Source of the DNA: Lepas anatifera
Taxonomy: Eukaryota; Arthropoda; Thecostraca; Lepadidae
DNA: 64,000 nucleotides
Direction: 5' to 3'
Assembly (NCBI GenBank): GCA_034440635.1
Contig: JAOTON010000897.1
Span: forward strand, 1,860,001-1,924,000
The translations under genes were made by a program, and so were the position numbers. Positions 12,236 through 24,289 of the stretch are shown here, one piece after another. The notes under the pieces were generated by a model. It searched no databases and was not told the origin of the DNA. It saw only the letters and a program-made list of their open reading frames with translations. Within the stretch, counting starts at the first letter, position 1; every line of letters starts with the position of its first letter.

Positions 12236-12965
12236 TTAACACGCGCATTGACCTGGGGCGGGTACCCACCCCCTCGGGTTTTTCGGAGATAGTATACAAA
12301 CGGCGGCGCGTAGCGCCACCGTACTTGGTATACCTTTTTCCCCATCATTTTTACAACTTTTGTCAAAATTTTAAGGTCAGGTCATCTCAGGTCAGGTCAC
12401 CAGTACAGGTCAAGTGACCTGACCTAAAAAAGTTTAAGATAGTACGAGGTCATGGTACGAGCCATGACCCTTTATTGGAAATACATGGGAAAAATGGTTT
12501 GAACTAAATAACCTAGTAACGGGTGGTGATAGAGCGTTTATTTTAGCTGCATTAAATTTTCCTTGTCTCTGCGGTTCTAATGGTATGTATTTTATCTAAT
12601 TTGACCTGGACCTGACCTCAGGTCAGGTCAAATCCTTGATTAATCTAGCAAGGTCATATTATATATCATTCGATTCGGCTTGCTGCAAGGATTCATACAG
12701 TTGCACTTAGTTCGCTCTATCTTTGCTTGTTCAGATGGCATAACCAAAAACTTTAATTTACATGTTATCCTTCTGACGGCATGTTTTGACCTCTAATGAC
12801 TTTAAATGTGACCTGACAAAAATGTTTCAAATGTTTTCGATGGAGAAGTGGATGGGCTACCCAACGCCGTTTACCGTTTTTCGCTACCTAGTGTGGTTCT
12901 CGAGATCTTAGGGGGGCCGGTACCCGCCACCCCCATCAAAGCAAAGGTGGCTCAGACCCCCGTAA
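12236..12965 (-). mobile_element. piggyBac-like MITE, AGGTCA-rich family, minus orientation, internally shortened
   Basis: Starting at a TTAA (12236-12239), it runs through the palindromic block CGGCGGCGCGTAGCGCC, then CAGGTCATCTCAGGTCAGGT and CAAGTGACCTGACC, so it is the reverse complement of the 10296 copy. The far end near 12900-12960 carries the GGTACCCGCC and CAAAGGTGGCTCAGACC equivalents of the family's left end, but the terminal TTAA is not clear. It is about 250 bp shorter than the 975-bp full copy. Confidence 0.6.
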
Positions 12966-14312
12966 ATACATGTGTCAACCAAAGTGGGTCTAATCAATAC
13001 AATAATAAACAGCTTTTAGACATTTCCGAAACGAACAGTCACAGCAAGCTGGAAGTATACCGAAACAGTCCCCTGCTCACTGCACATTGAAATATACGGC
13101 GATTAGATTTCGTTTGAAGCTTCAGAAACCACTTACTCTGAGAGGATATTTCCTCTTAAAGAATTGGACAAAATGCCTTGGCAGATTACGTCTTCAACAA
13201 TTCATATATTAAAAATAAATATTATAAGTGCTATTGAATATCAATTATTCGAAAAAACTGGCCTAAATTCATGTAAAAATGTAAATAAGAGCTAATTCGT
13301 ACATAACATTTGGTCCCTCTTAAAACATGTTCCGTTGGGTGACTAAGCAAGAGGCTGAATGGGTCCCTACAAGTTCAGAAAACACCTACGCCAAGGCAGG
13401 AATGGAATGAGACAAGATGGGAAACACTTACGAGTTGCAATCAGCGCGAGACGTGATGTTTTCTGCACATTTTACAAGCAAAACTGAATTGGACGAGAGG
13501 GACAGCTTACGGGATATTTGTTCCCAAACGGTATCGAATACGGCAGACTTACTTGGTACGGAATAATATGGCTGTTAAAATGTGAGATGGAGGGCCAGAG
13601 TCTACCCCGTAACGTCTGCATCAATTATTGAGACTATCGCATTTTCAAAGTGCTGATGTTACGCATATTCAGCACTCTACGGATCTACGATGTCTAAGTG
13701 AGACGTTAGACTTGTGAGGGGGGGTGTACTGTATTTTATTTTGATTTATACATTCAATTGTCGTTGCCGAAAAACTGGTCTCTATGTTTGGAGTACTCAC
13801 ACCGTGTCTGTTATTGAGACATCGCTAATGAGCAATTGTTCATTTGTTTCTTTATAATATGGCTGTTTTGGTGATGATAAGTTATCCACGAAAAAATCAG
13901 TGCCGTCTTTGGCGATGCATGCCAATTTACCTTTCCATATTGACAAGTGAAATGAGAATTACAAGTGTCAAAGTTGACAGGCCATGATTTAAAACTTCAG
14001 AAAGCTTGTAACAGGCTTCTGTTATTTTTATAATAGGGCCACTCCCAACGGGTACACTTGCCCAATTATAGGGAGCATTGGCGTGGGTGTTTAAGGAGCT
14101 TTTCCACCAGGCCAGTTGGGACACGGAAGAGTGTTCCCGACGTGGGAACTGAACCTACACTAATCCATGCGATAACAGTCTGCATGCACACACTGAAGCC
14201 ACTAAGCCCCCGGATCTGAACCATGCCACGTCAGGCCACTTAAAGCATGAAAAGCATAAAACACTATGTAGTCTAAGGGGTGACAACAAAACTGAAACTA
14301 CCCAACAGCTAA
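12966..14312. other. No gene seen
   Basis: This AT-rich sequence has many stops in all frames. I find no exon, RNA gene or clear repeat end; a G-run lies near 13717. Confidence 0.4.
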
Positions 14313-14640
14313 CTAGGCTTCCCAGCTGCTCCCGTCAAACATTTCTGACACGCACCAAGCTGTAATGTATCCCATCGTCGTGGTGGCCTCTCCGTTCGCT
14401 CCGGGTATCCAAGACCTTTGGCTGGAGAGTGACGAACGAATGTCGTATTCCCATCCGTGTAAGCCTGGAATGCTTCTCATCACGAACAGCAAAAGTGGGC
14501 GGCACATTACACCATCCGTTTTGAACTTCTCGAAAACTTCCCAAGGAGTTCGGAACTTAAGCTCATCAAGCACGAAGGTCTTGCGGAAAAAATATTCATA
14601 GTAACTGCACTTGTGAGGCAATTCGAATCGCCACTTCTTG
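14313..14640 (-). CDS. Unassigned exon-like ORF, possibly a terminal exon
   Basis: The minus strand holds an open frame of about 109 residues ending in TAG at 14313-14315. Its composition is protein-like: it is rich in Trp, Phe and Tyr and contains the stretch ELKFRTPWEVFEKFKTDG, followed by SIPGLHGWEYDIRSSLSSQ and ATTTMGYITAWCVSEMF. There is no in-frame ATG near the start, but the sequence ATTTTCAG just before 14640 could be a 3' splice site, which would make it a last exon. I do not recognise the family. The polypyrimidine tract is weak and no AATAAA was found close downstream, so it could also be a pseudogene or chance frame. Confidence 0.3.
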
Positions 14641-15253
14641 CTGAAAATTTCACCACGGCTTGCCGACTTCTATAGCTGTTTACACCGTTGTGTAGGTAAA
14701 AGTTTTGGCCGTACTAGGGTGTGCCAGAGTAGTTGTCAGTAGGCCACTGTACCCGAACCATGATTCTCCAAGGATGACCCGCGGATACAGACACGCGCTT
14801 CTCCTGGAGCCAAATCAGCTAGCAGTTAAAGCTGGCTCAAGTTGTGACGTCATGCTCCGATGACATCACGCTCCACAGCGATGACTCCGAGTCGTCAGCT
14901 GGCGCCTTCAGCTTGTGACGTCAGCGCCAGAGTTTGTGCCACCGCTGTTATCGCCGACTGTGAGCTACTCCCCAGCCATATGAAAGAAAGCTTCATCATT
15001 TTTGCCGAAGGAAAATCTGAGCCAGCCGCGTCACCAGGACATTTTCCCGGGTGGGGAGACGTCTGTAAACGCCTCACAGGTGGCGGGCGCGAATGTGATG
15101 ACGTGATATCTTACTCTCTTCACCCAAACTATAGCTCCGTGGAAACTGGCTTTTACATACAGGCATTACCGATAATCCCTGTTGGCAGGATTTTATGTAT
15201 TTGTTGGTTTAATGTTTTTTTTCAAACCATTACTGAACCCTCCGACCTTCAGG

Positions 15254-15422
15254 GTTGCAGCAGCGCAGTAGCCGAGCGACGGACTTCCACGCCGCTAACC
15301 CGGGTTCGAATCCCGGTTAGTAATATGGAGTGAAGACTTCCTGGTCCCTAATATACCCTTCCAGCAAGGTGAGAGTTGGCGACGCCATATGACCTTAGTA
15401 GTGGGTGCGTCGTAAAATCCAA
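15254..15422 (+). mobile_element. tRNA-derived SINE
   Basis: The head has an A-box-like TAGCCGAGCGAC and a near-perfect B box GGTTCGAATCC (15304-15314), so it descends from a tRNA with an internal RNA polymerase III promoter. The tail GAGAGTTGGCGACGCCATAT, followed by GTGGGTGCGTCG, is shared with the SINEs at 54893, 55106 and 56855. It does not fold as a complete functional tRNA. No target duplication was fixed. Confidence 0.7.
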
Positions 15423-17473
15423 AGGCACACCCCATCCCGAAACTTGCCGTAAGCCTGTACTTTTACGAATCTCGAGCTGGAGATGATTTATTGTCGATAT
15501 GTTAATTAATATTCATCGGCTTACTAACTAGCATTCTAGCGACGGGCACGCTGTAACCTTCCAACTCTTCCAAGGCTACCGGTTTTCCGATTAAAAAACC
15601 ATTCCAAGGAGGCTTGATCCAGTCATCGCAGCGAATGGTGGTTATCACAAGTACCCCTCGTTTACTGGTAAGAGAAACAGTGCCATCAATATAAAATAGT
15701 GGTTCCCAACCGTCTCAGCACGACGATTCCTTTAGAAAAAATCAGGACTCCATAGCCCCATCCTTAAAATGAAAAGGTAACAGTTTATGCGTAAACAAGT
15801 TTTAATTGTTACCCAGATGTCTTGGCTGTAATTTCTTTCTCTCAGACATTTTTGCTCACACTGAAAGCAAATATGGAGAGCGCAAATTTAATTACTGAAC
15901 TTTTTGTCAACAATTTCCCAATCCTGAGCCACGTTACAGACAAAGAGCAGCACGAATATTATTGATCTAATGGTTTAAAATCTCACAAAAACATCGACAG
16001 ATCTTTCGGAAAATATATCCTGTGTTTAACGCTATAAAATCTGCTGTTGGTATTTGGGTTTACGGGTGCACCAAATAGTGCGGTCATATAGCGCCCAGCT
16101 ATGTATCTGCCTTCGCAGCAAAGTTTCCACCATTCACCATGAAATCACGTCCCGTAATTTTGCTGAAGGGAGGTTGCCAGATATCTATGTTGAAGGTGGT
16201 GTCATACATCTGTCAGTTTTAAATCAATTGCGCTGCATCAGAGCTGCCCTGGCTAAGCATTCATGGCTCAAATTTACAGGCCCTCGTGACCCCTACAGAA
16301 TGACTCAGAGACCGCCAGCGAGGTCATAAACCGACGTTTTAAGGGTTGATCTAAAACCAATCGGTCCTTCAGCCCAAAAATATTTCACAGATTTGCTTCC
16401 CCTGACCAGTGTTCATAGGCAATGTGTGCAGGAAAGGGGAGGCAAGTGGCCATCATCACCATATTCAGACGTGTAACAAATAATTATCTTGCGTTGCAAG
16501 TTGGGGATGTGGCACCTTCATAACGTGATTTTAACTGAGATAGCCAAGTTGCAAAACATGCCGGAAAACCCGGTACTCAACATATCATTTGTCTTCGAGC
16601 TCGAAATTTCCGTTAAAAAGCTACAAAACTGCCTGAAATGTAACCAAAATGCACCCAAGGAGCCGGCCACAGTTTTCAGCTATTGGCGTGACGTCATACT
16701 GACGTCACAGTGAGTAGTCAGCCTATTGAAGTCCTTCAGGCCTATTGAATATGGTAGAAGTGCTGCCAGAACATGACGTCATGCACAGGCAGAGGTTTAT
16801 TTCTGACCATAGAGAAGCATTTTAAATTTCAAAATATTGAGCTTATTGTACATTTTTTCAGAAAAATCATAGACATTTCCATGACTTTCGGCTAGAAATA
16901 CCCCTAACTGCACTAATTTCCGGGATTCTACCAAGGTCTCACATTCCCTTTAAAACTGACCGAGAAGTAAGTTGCTGACCGTGCCAAATACTCTCTACGT
17001 ATACCCGCTAATTGTCGCGAGATATCAATTAGCGACGCCACCTGTTTACAACGGGGAACATGGCCTCTGGACAAGCGATCGCGTTTCACACGTTCCGACA
17101 GTCAGATCTAGTTGGCGATGACAGTACTCGCCCGCTCACCCTTGGCAACGACGATAAGGTCTAGAGGTGCATCATATTGCTATCAAATTACCAGAGCAAT
17201 CTGGTCAGCGCTAATTGACCAGCAGGCCTTGATAGCAGTTTTGTTCGTCCAACAGAAGTAGCAAAATGAGGATTTTCCTTTTTGCATGGCCACCGCCGCA
17301 AAGAAGAAATCATAATTGAACACAGAGTACCTGAAATATCGCATTTGAGAAATTAAATTACCAGGGGCTGTATAAATACCATTCGGTTATATGTTGCCTC
17401 CCAAAGCAGGACGCAGAGACTATCTCAGCCACTTATCTCAGTTCGAGAACGATGCCATCCCGCATGCGCGAAA
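15423..17473. other. No gene; hAT-like end at about 15698 and a cluster of TGACGTCA sites
   Basis: AGTGGTTCCCAACC at about 15699 resembles the terminal motif of Charlie-type hAT elements and is followed by CAGGACTCCATAGCCCC, but no partner end was found. TGACGTCA palindromes occur near 16690, 16700 and 16773. Open frames at 16054-16329 and 16489-16713 show no known domain. Confidence 0.4.
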
Positions 17474-19725
17474 GTGCACGTGATACGTGCTGTTGGATCA
17501 GGCCTGAGTGATGGGCAAGTGCACGTGATACGTGCTGTTGGATCAGGCCTGAGTGATGGGCAAGTGCACGTGATACGTGCTGTTGGATCAGGGCTGGGTG
17601 ATGGGCAAGTGTACGTGATACGTGCTGTTGGATCAGGCCTGAGTGATGGGCAAGTGCACGTGATACGTGCTGTTGGATCAGGGCTGGGTGATGGGCAAGT
17701 GTACGTGATACGTGCTGTTGGATCAGGGCTGAGTGATGGGCAAGTGCACGTGATACGTGCTGTTGGATCAGGGCTGAGTGATGGGCAAGTGCACGTGATA
17801 CGTGCTGTTGGATCAGGGCTGAGTGATGGGCAAGTGTACGTGATACGTGCTGTTGGATCAGGCCTGAGTGATGGGCAAGTGCACGTGATACGTGCTGTTG
17901 GATCAGGGCTGAATGATGGGCAGTGCACGTGATACGTGCTGTTTGATCAGGGCTGGGTGATGGGCAAGTGTACGTGATACGTGCTGTTGGATCAGGGCTG
18001 AGTGATGGGCAAGTGCACGTGATACGTGCTGTTGGATCAGGGCTGAGTGATGGGCAAGTGCACGTGATACGTGCTGTTGGATCAGGGCTGAATGATGGGC
18101 AAGTGCACGTGATACGTGCTGTTGGATCAGGGCTGAGTGATGGGCAAGTGCACGTGATACGTGCTGTTGGATCAGGGCTGAGTGATGGGCAAGTGCACGT
18201 GATACGTGCTGTTGGATCAGGGCTGAATGATGGGCAAGTGCACGTGATACGTGCTGTTGGATCAGGGCTGAATGATGGGCAAGTGCACGTGATACGTGCT
18301 GTTGGATCAGGGCTGAGTGATGGGCAAGTGCACGTGATACGTGCTGTTGGATCAGGGCTGGGTGATGAGCAAGTGCACGTGATACGTGCTGTTGGATCAG
18401 GGCTGGGTGATGGGCAAGTGCACGTGATACGTGCTGTTGGATCAGGGCTGAATGATGGGCAAGTGCACGTGATACGTGCTGTTGGATCAGGGCTGGGTGA
18501 TGGGCAAGTGCACGTGATACGTGCTGTTGGATCAGGGCTGAATGATGGGCAAGTGCACGTGATACGTGCTGTTGGATCAGGGCTGGGTGATGGGCAAGTG
18601 TACGTGATACGTGCTGTTGGATCAGGGCTGACTGATGGGCAAGTGCACGTGATACGTGCTGTTGGATCAGGGCTGGGTGATGGGCAAGTGCACGTGATAC
18701 GTGCTGTTGGATCAGGGCTGAATGATGGGCAAGTGCACGTGATACGTGCTGTTGGATCAGGGCTGGGTGATGGGCAAGTGTACGTGATACGTGCTGTTGG
18801 ATCAGGGCTGAGTGATGGGCAAGTGCACGTGATACGTGCTGTTGGATCAGGGCTGAATGATGGGCAAGTGCACGTGATACGTGCTGTTGGATCAGGGCTG
18901 AATGATGGGCAAGTGCACGTGATACGTGCTGTTGGATCAGGGCTGGGTGATGGGCAAGTGCACGTGATACGTGCTGTTGGATCAGGCCTGAGTGATGGGC
19001 AAGTGCACGTGATACGTGCTGTTGGATCAGGGCTGAGTGATGGGCAAGTGCACGTGATACGTGCTGTTGGATCAGGGCTGAATGATGGGTAAGTGCACGT
19101 GATACGTGCTGTTGGATCAGGGCTGAGTGATGGGCAAGTGCACATGATACGTGCTGTTGGATCAGGGCTGAGTGATGGGCAAGTGCACGTGATACGTGCT
19201 GTTGGATCAGGGCTGGGTGATGGGCAAGTGCACGTGATACGTGCTGTTGGATCAGGGCTGAATGATGGGCAAGTGCACGTGATACGTGCTGTTGGATCAG
19301 GGCTGAGTGATGGGCAAGTGCACGTGATACGTGCTGTTGGATCAGGGCTGGGTGATGGGCAAGTGCACGTGATACGTGCTGTTGGATCAGGGCTGAGTGA
19401 TGGGCAAGTGCACGTGATACGTGCTGTTGGATCAGGGCTGGGTGATGAGCAAGTGCACGTGATACGTGCTGTTGGATCAGGGCTGGGTGATGGGCAAGTG
19501 CACGTGATACGTGCTGTTGGATCAGGGCTGGGTGATGGGCAAGTGCACGTGATACGTGCTGTTGGATCAGGGCTGAATGATGGGCAAGTGCACGTGATAC
19601 GTGCTGTTGGATCAGGGCTGGGTGATGGGCAAGTGCACGTGATACGTGCTGTTGGATCAGGGTTGAGTGATGGGCAAGTGCACGTGATACGTGCTGTTGG
19701 ATCAGGGCTGGGTGATGGGCAAAAG
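17474..19725 (+). repeat. 45-bp minisatellite array, about 50 units, with an E-box in almost every unit
   Basis: About 50 highly similar 45-bp units run head-to-tail. Nearly all hold GCACGTGATACGTGC, an imperfect palindrome containing the CACGTG E-box; a minority read GTACGTGATACGTGC and one reads CACATG. Variation is confined mostly to AGT, GGT or AAT before GATGGGC and to GCCTG or GGCTG. Because 45 is divisible by 3, several frames stay open for hundreds of codons on both strands; these are repeat artefacts with no start context or domain. A one-base deletion near 17922 shifts the frame. The array ends 80 bp upstream of the ubiquitin protease exon, so it lies in that gene's last intron. Confidence 0.95.
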
Positions 19726-19800
19726 GTTCACATGGGAGCTGGGAAGAACTTAGAACATGGGAACTTAGAAGGCACACCATCATGTCTCCTTTCCCCTTAG

Positions 19801-20047
19801 CAGCATGGATCTCAGCTGGATGACCAATGGGCCTCCGCAGATCTCGGTCAGCCTTATGTACGACTCGTACGCAGTGGTCGAACACTATGGTAACGCCCAG
19901 ACCGGCCACTGCACTGCCTTCTGCTGGAACAAGTCGGAAGATCGATGGTACTACGTCAACGACACCTCGGTCAAGGAAGTGCCGGCAACAAAAGTGAGGG
20001 AGGCATCGGCATACATGCTCTGCTACACCACTAAAAATGATGGATAA
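19801..20047 (+). CDS. Terminal exon of a ubiquitin-specific protease (peptidase C19)
   Basis: The last 80 residues of a USP catalytic domain, which cleaves ubiquitin from proteins. The run YDSYAVVEHYGNAQTGHCTAF matches the conserved USP His box (usual form YDLYAVSNHYG..GHYTA): His35 of this segment is the expected general base. RWYYVNDTSV is the third catalytic box, with Asn52 in the Asp/Asn position, and SAYMLCYT is the usual final strand. The exon follows CTTTCCCCTTAG, a good 3' splice site at 19799-19800, and stops with TAA at 20045-20047. The Met at 19805 is internal to the protein, not a start. The Cys box and the rest of the domain must lie in exons to the left; none was recognised before 17.4 kb. 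Oddity: GHC in place of the usual GHY. The closest subfamily is probably USP2/8-like, but that is uncertain. Confidence 0.88.
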
Positions 20048-21124
20048 ACATTCAAGTGGAATTATTGTGATTTGTGTACCATGACCTTTTGACTACACTG
20101 GGAAACGGGACGGCGGAAATTGTGCCGATTTCTTTCACAGCGGGACAGAACGCGTACGCGGCAGAGGGGAGCAAGATGGAATGGAATGGAATCTTATACA
20201 GTGTCCGAAAAACGGCTCAGTGTTGGATGACGAGAGGTAGTTGTCAGATCCAATTCGGGAAGGAAAAGCTGTGGATGGGACAGAAAATCCGAAGGTTTTT
20301 GGTATGAAGGTTTTCAATAAGGTGATAAGCCGCGAATATGTTGCAATCGGGAATACAAATGTTGTAATGTAGATATCTAGTGCTGAGCCATGCATCGTCC
20401 AATCATGCTATTTATCACGGAGTAAAACACTTCCATGTTTTGCTTTTGAGGAAGCAGAAACACCGCGAGATGGGTGTCGTTTTTCAACAAAAAGTTTTCA
20501 GAAAATCTGCTGACATGGCCCATGCTTTAATGTACAAATTTTGTAAAACTGCACTTGTTACAAAGCGTTTTTCTATATCCGACGCACTTTTCTGATAATC
20601 CTTGACGAGCAGTGAAGAAAGTGTTTACCTGTTTAACGATCGTTTCATTCGAATGCCTATGGCCCAGTCCACGGCGCAGGGAACAGCGCGTTGATTTTTT
20701 CACAAGAAAAGAATGTCAATGAACTGCTTAGATTAGAGGCCATCAACAGATAAGTGAAGTGAATAAAGTGAACGTATCCCCCGATTAATATTGAAGAGAT
20801 GTAACAAAATTCAATTCACAATAAAACAGCCTGCCTAAACCTAACGTATCCCCCGATTAATATTGAAGAGATGTAACAAAACTCAAGTCACAATAAAACA
20901 GCCTGCCTAAACCTATCAGCCTCCTCCCTGTAGAGCAAATGTAACGATCGTTTGGTAATTCTGCTTCTATCTAGGACTGACTAGCAACGGGCTTTATTGC
21001 GCCCACAAACGCCCCGTTGAGTCAGCCGCAGCGGCGCGGGGTGCGCACCGCTTTCGCCGCCATCTCCCAGGCACCGTGTCGCTGGACGTTGGCGTCGCTC
21101 GGGTGACCCCAGCGACCAGGGTCA
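20048..21124 (+). other. Probable 3' untranslated region with poly(A) signals and a 72-bp tandem duplication
   Basis: Downstream of the protease stop codon there is no further conserved coding sequence. AATAAA occurs at about 20762, then again inside each of two 72-bp tandem copies starting at 20771 and 20843 (unit begins AACGTATCCCCCGATTAATA and contains CACAATAAAACAGCC). Any of these could serve as the polyadenylation signal. Transcript data would be needed to choose one. Confidence 0.45.
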
Positions 21125-21430
21125 ACGCGCGGGGGCAAAGGGCGAACCACGGCGATGGTAACCGGACGGGGCGGGTCACCGCGCGGGGGCAGACGGTGAA
21201 CCACGGGGATGGAGACCGGGGGCAGGTCACCGAGCGGGGGCAGACGGCGAACCACGGCGATGGTGACCGGGGGCGGGTCACCGCGCGGGGCAGACGGTGA
21301 ACCACAGGGATGGTGACCGGGGGTGGGTCACCGCGCGGGGGCAGACGGTGAACCACGGCGATGAAGACTGGGGGGCGGGTCACCGCGCGCGGGGGCAGAC
21401 GGCGAACCACGGCGATGGTGACCGGCTGAC
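21125..21430. repeat. GC-rich 48-bp minisatellite, about 6 units
   Basis: About six units contain GGTGAACCACGGCGATGGTG and GGGTCACCGCGCGGGGGCAG, with small length differences. The open frames on both strands, with Arg-Leu-Pro-Pro-like repeats on the minus strand, come from GC-richness and lack any start or domain evidence. Confidence 0.85.
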
Positions 21431-22071
21431 GTCTGACTGAGATGGCCGGGCGGCCGACCAAAGGATGGGTATTCACTGGCGCTCCGGAATTCGGCCCCAA
21501 TCCTCCGGGGAAACTGGGAGAGGTTTTTTGCTGACGTTGATCCCCACCCCGTGCGCTTATATTTGACACAGAGGTTTCCAGTCCCCTCTCCCTCTGGACA
21601 TGTTAATCGCTTTCAAAAATCAAAGAACTGTATGAAGTATGAACTCGTGCCTAAAAATCAGAATCAAAGTGAAGAAAGGAGCACTGCTTACCAATATCTT
21701 CACCGCACGAGTATACCGCCCTCCTCTGACACATTTTCTTCACAGCGAAAGCGAAGGCGGGAAGGGCACTCATACTGATTATATTTCCGTGAACATGTTT
21801 TACTACGAGTTATGCTGCCGAGAAGGAGCACCAAAAATGTGTTCTAGGTTTCCAGTCTCCACAGTTTACCGGTATCGTTTTCTAAGAACAGTATGGACAA
21901 AAACCAACTCAACCCAAATACGTTACCAACAATAGAACCAACAGGTTTAGGACCTCGTTCGCAATCCTGCAAAACGCATCGAAAAACTGTTTACAGAAAA
22001 TCCTTCCTAGGCTCAATGTACCCACGCCGAAAGGTTCTTTATGCCTTTCCAACAACGTCATCATAAGGTGC
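21431..22071. other. No gene seen
   Basis: Short frames only; no exon, RNA gene or repeat terminus was recognised before the hAT MITE at 22080. Confidence 0.4.
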
Positions 22072-22079
22072 TTCAAATG

Positions 22080-22469
22080 CAGTGGCGGATCCAGGGGGGG
22101 CAAAAAGGCAATTGCCCCCAAACGGAAAAGCTCGGGGCAAAACTATGTTTTTGCCCCCCAAAGCGATCGACCTCCTTTTTTCCCCGACTCCTTTTTAGCT
22201 TGTAAGCAAGATTTTCGTGCTTCAACTCTCAACTTCAAACAGAATTAGTGAAGTTCAGTGTAAATATTGGGGCTTGGATAGGAAAAAAGTATCTTGAGTC
22301 TATATTTTTCACCCCGTGTCGTTTTTTTTGCTTTTCGTCTCCAGTTCCCAAAATCCTACCGAAAAGGCATATTGTAACGCAATTTTGCACTGCGCGACGT
22401 TTTTTTTGCTTTTTTTGCTTTTCGACTTTGGCTTGCCCCTCCCAAACCACCCGGCTAGATCCGCCACTG
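22080..22469. mobile_element. hAT-type MITE, family A, 390 bp
   Basis: It starts CAGTGGCGGATCCAGGGGGG and ends GGCTAGATCCGCCACTG. Identical octamers TTCAAATG flank it at 22072-22079 and 22470-22477, a perfect target duplication. It is the reverse-complement counterpart of the element at 3243-3629 and is very similar to it, so these two are the youngest members seen here. It has no coding capacity. Confidence 0.88.
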
Positions 22470-22477
22470 TTCAAATG

Positions 22478-23850
22478 TATTCAGGTCTCGGAAATATGTT
22501 GATGGATTGAGGCCATAAGCTGAATCTATCGGCCTTATTCAATGGGGACTGTAACAAAGCTGTCTGGACCCAACATTCAAGGTTCAAATTCAGAGGCCTT
22601 TCTACCCTCTACATTCAGAATGGTTCCATGAACATTAAAATGATTGTGACCCGGCGTTTGGGAAATACCGTCTAAAAATAAGACTCCGTGAAATATTTAC
22701 GGGGAAAATGCAGCGATATTTAGCAATCATCCATTTCACAGTTTTATGCACGAACACAGATACATTGTCTTTTAATGGCATTAATGAAAAAGAGAAAATA
22801 ATTGACTTTTCCAGCAGAGCACAGTAGCTATACGGGAGTTGGAGAACGCAAGTATGTGAAATTCTGTCATCGTTCACCCATGACCAGTACACAACCTGGC
22901 CGTAGTGAATCGTTTTCCTGGCTGTTGGCGTAACCAATTGGCAAACGTGGTTGCACCATCGCACGAGTCTCTTCCAAAGAGAAGGCACCAGCTGCCTCAC
23001 ACCCCCAGCACTTTTGCCCGAAGCTACGGGCCATCTGGCACGTCCCGTGTCCTACTAACCCTTCCCGCCGAGGAAGCATCGAGGGCTCCGCCCCACCGGG
23101 GGATCACTGATGCCCCTAAGGGCTTTCAAGGATAGCGGGAAAACGGAGGCGCGGAGCGCAGCAGCACTTGGCATATTTGCTACCTGAGGCTTTTTAAATC
23201 TTCTGACAATATTTAAGATCCAGGTCACAACGGATCAGGCCACCAGGTGAGGTTAAACAAAGTGACCTCATTTCAACTTTTGAGCTCTAGCCTACTTACA
23301 TTTTGGAACTGATTGACTGGAAACCTTCTACACTTGATAACCCTTTCAGGGTCCACACATTGTACTTCCAGGAAGTTTTCTTTTGTTGAACTGGGTCAGG
23401 TCAAGCGGTGACCTCCATTGGAATAGCATGGGAAAAATCTGAAACCAGCATAATATGTAGAAATATACGTGAAGCTTACTGAACTCCGGAGGTCCAACCA
23501 TTGAACTGATCAATTAATTGTTTCAGCAGAATGATTTCGAATTTCAATGAACTTTCTAACTTAACTCTTAAATTTGCACCATCCCTCATACTTTCGGGGT
23601 TAGAGGGGTGTCATCGATGTCCCCTAGCGGGCGGAAGTTGACACCGGAACTACGGCGGGGCGCGGGTTAGCGGACATGCTTACCGCGGGTATGCATGCAG
23701 ATTCACACAAGTTTCTTTTGTGGAGCGGAAACAACGGTTGTAAAAAGAGGAGGGCTACAAAGAGATGAACTCTTTTCATACCATCCCTTTGAACGAGACA
23801 ACTGAAAACCTGAACTTGTCCGTGCTCCTGGAGGGAGCGTCAGTGATAAC
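22478..23850. other. No gene; AGGTCA-type motifs around 23215-23430
   Basis: The stretch has overlapping short frames without recognisable domains. Around 23215-23430 there are several AGGTCA, AGGTGA and TGACCTC motifs, similar in flavour to the AGGTCA-rich MITEs, but no terminal TTAA pair could be placed. Confidence 0.35.
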
Positions 23851-24118
23851 CATAGGCGGATTCAGGATTTCCGCCACGAGGTGCACATGGTCGGGGGCAC
23901 CATCCAGACCAAGGGGTGCCACTTAAAGGCGGCAAAAGCTATCAAATTGGCGCCAAATGCTACCGCCGGCGCGCCCATACTCGCGTTCTGGGGAAGGGAG
24001 TGGGGTGTCATTTCTGGGGGTGCCATCCACATTTCGGGAGGGTCGTTACCATTTTAGGGGGAAACCGAGGGTCAATCGAGGGGGGCGGTGGTGCCCCCTT
24101 ACCCTGGGTCCGGCTATG
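23851..24118. mobile_element. hAT-type MITE, family B, 268 bp
   Basis: The left end CATAGGCGGATTCAGGAT and right end CCTGGGTCCGGCTATG match the family B ends at 37074-37323. Flanks GTGATAAC and GTGGTAGA agree only partly, so the insertion is old. The interior shares the GGCAAAAGCTATCA and GGGTGTCATTTC landmarks with the copy at 57500. Confidence 0.6.
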
Positions 24119-24289
24119 GTGGTAGACCCCGACATGATATTGACGCGCGCCCGCATCTCCAGTACAGCAACTGGCTCATCACTTCCGGCGCAGCGAGCGC
24201 TAGAGATGCCGCTTCTCAGAAGTACTCGTCCAGTCCAGTCCTGTCGGGCACAACTCCGGTCCAACCCTGTCATTTTCATCATCAACTTT

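Noticed and set aside
17474..19725. CRISPR-like array because of regular repeats
   Set aside because: Units are contiguous with no unique spacers, and the locus is eukaryotic.
17433..19909. Very long open frames (up to 668 codons) with 15-residue repeats on both strands
   Set aside because: They arise because the 45-bp unit is a multiple of 3 and lacks stops in most frames; frames on both strands are open at once, with no start context or domain.
21022..21569. Arg/Pro-rich protein of 191 codons
   Set aside because: GC-rich minisatellite read in a stop-poor frame; both strands are open.
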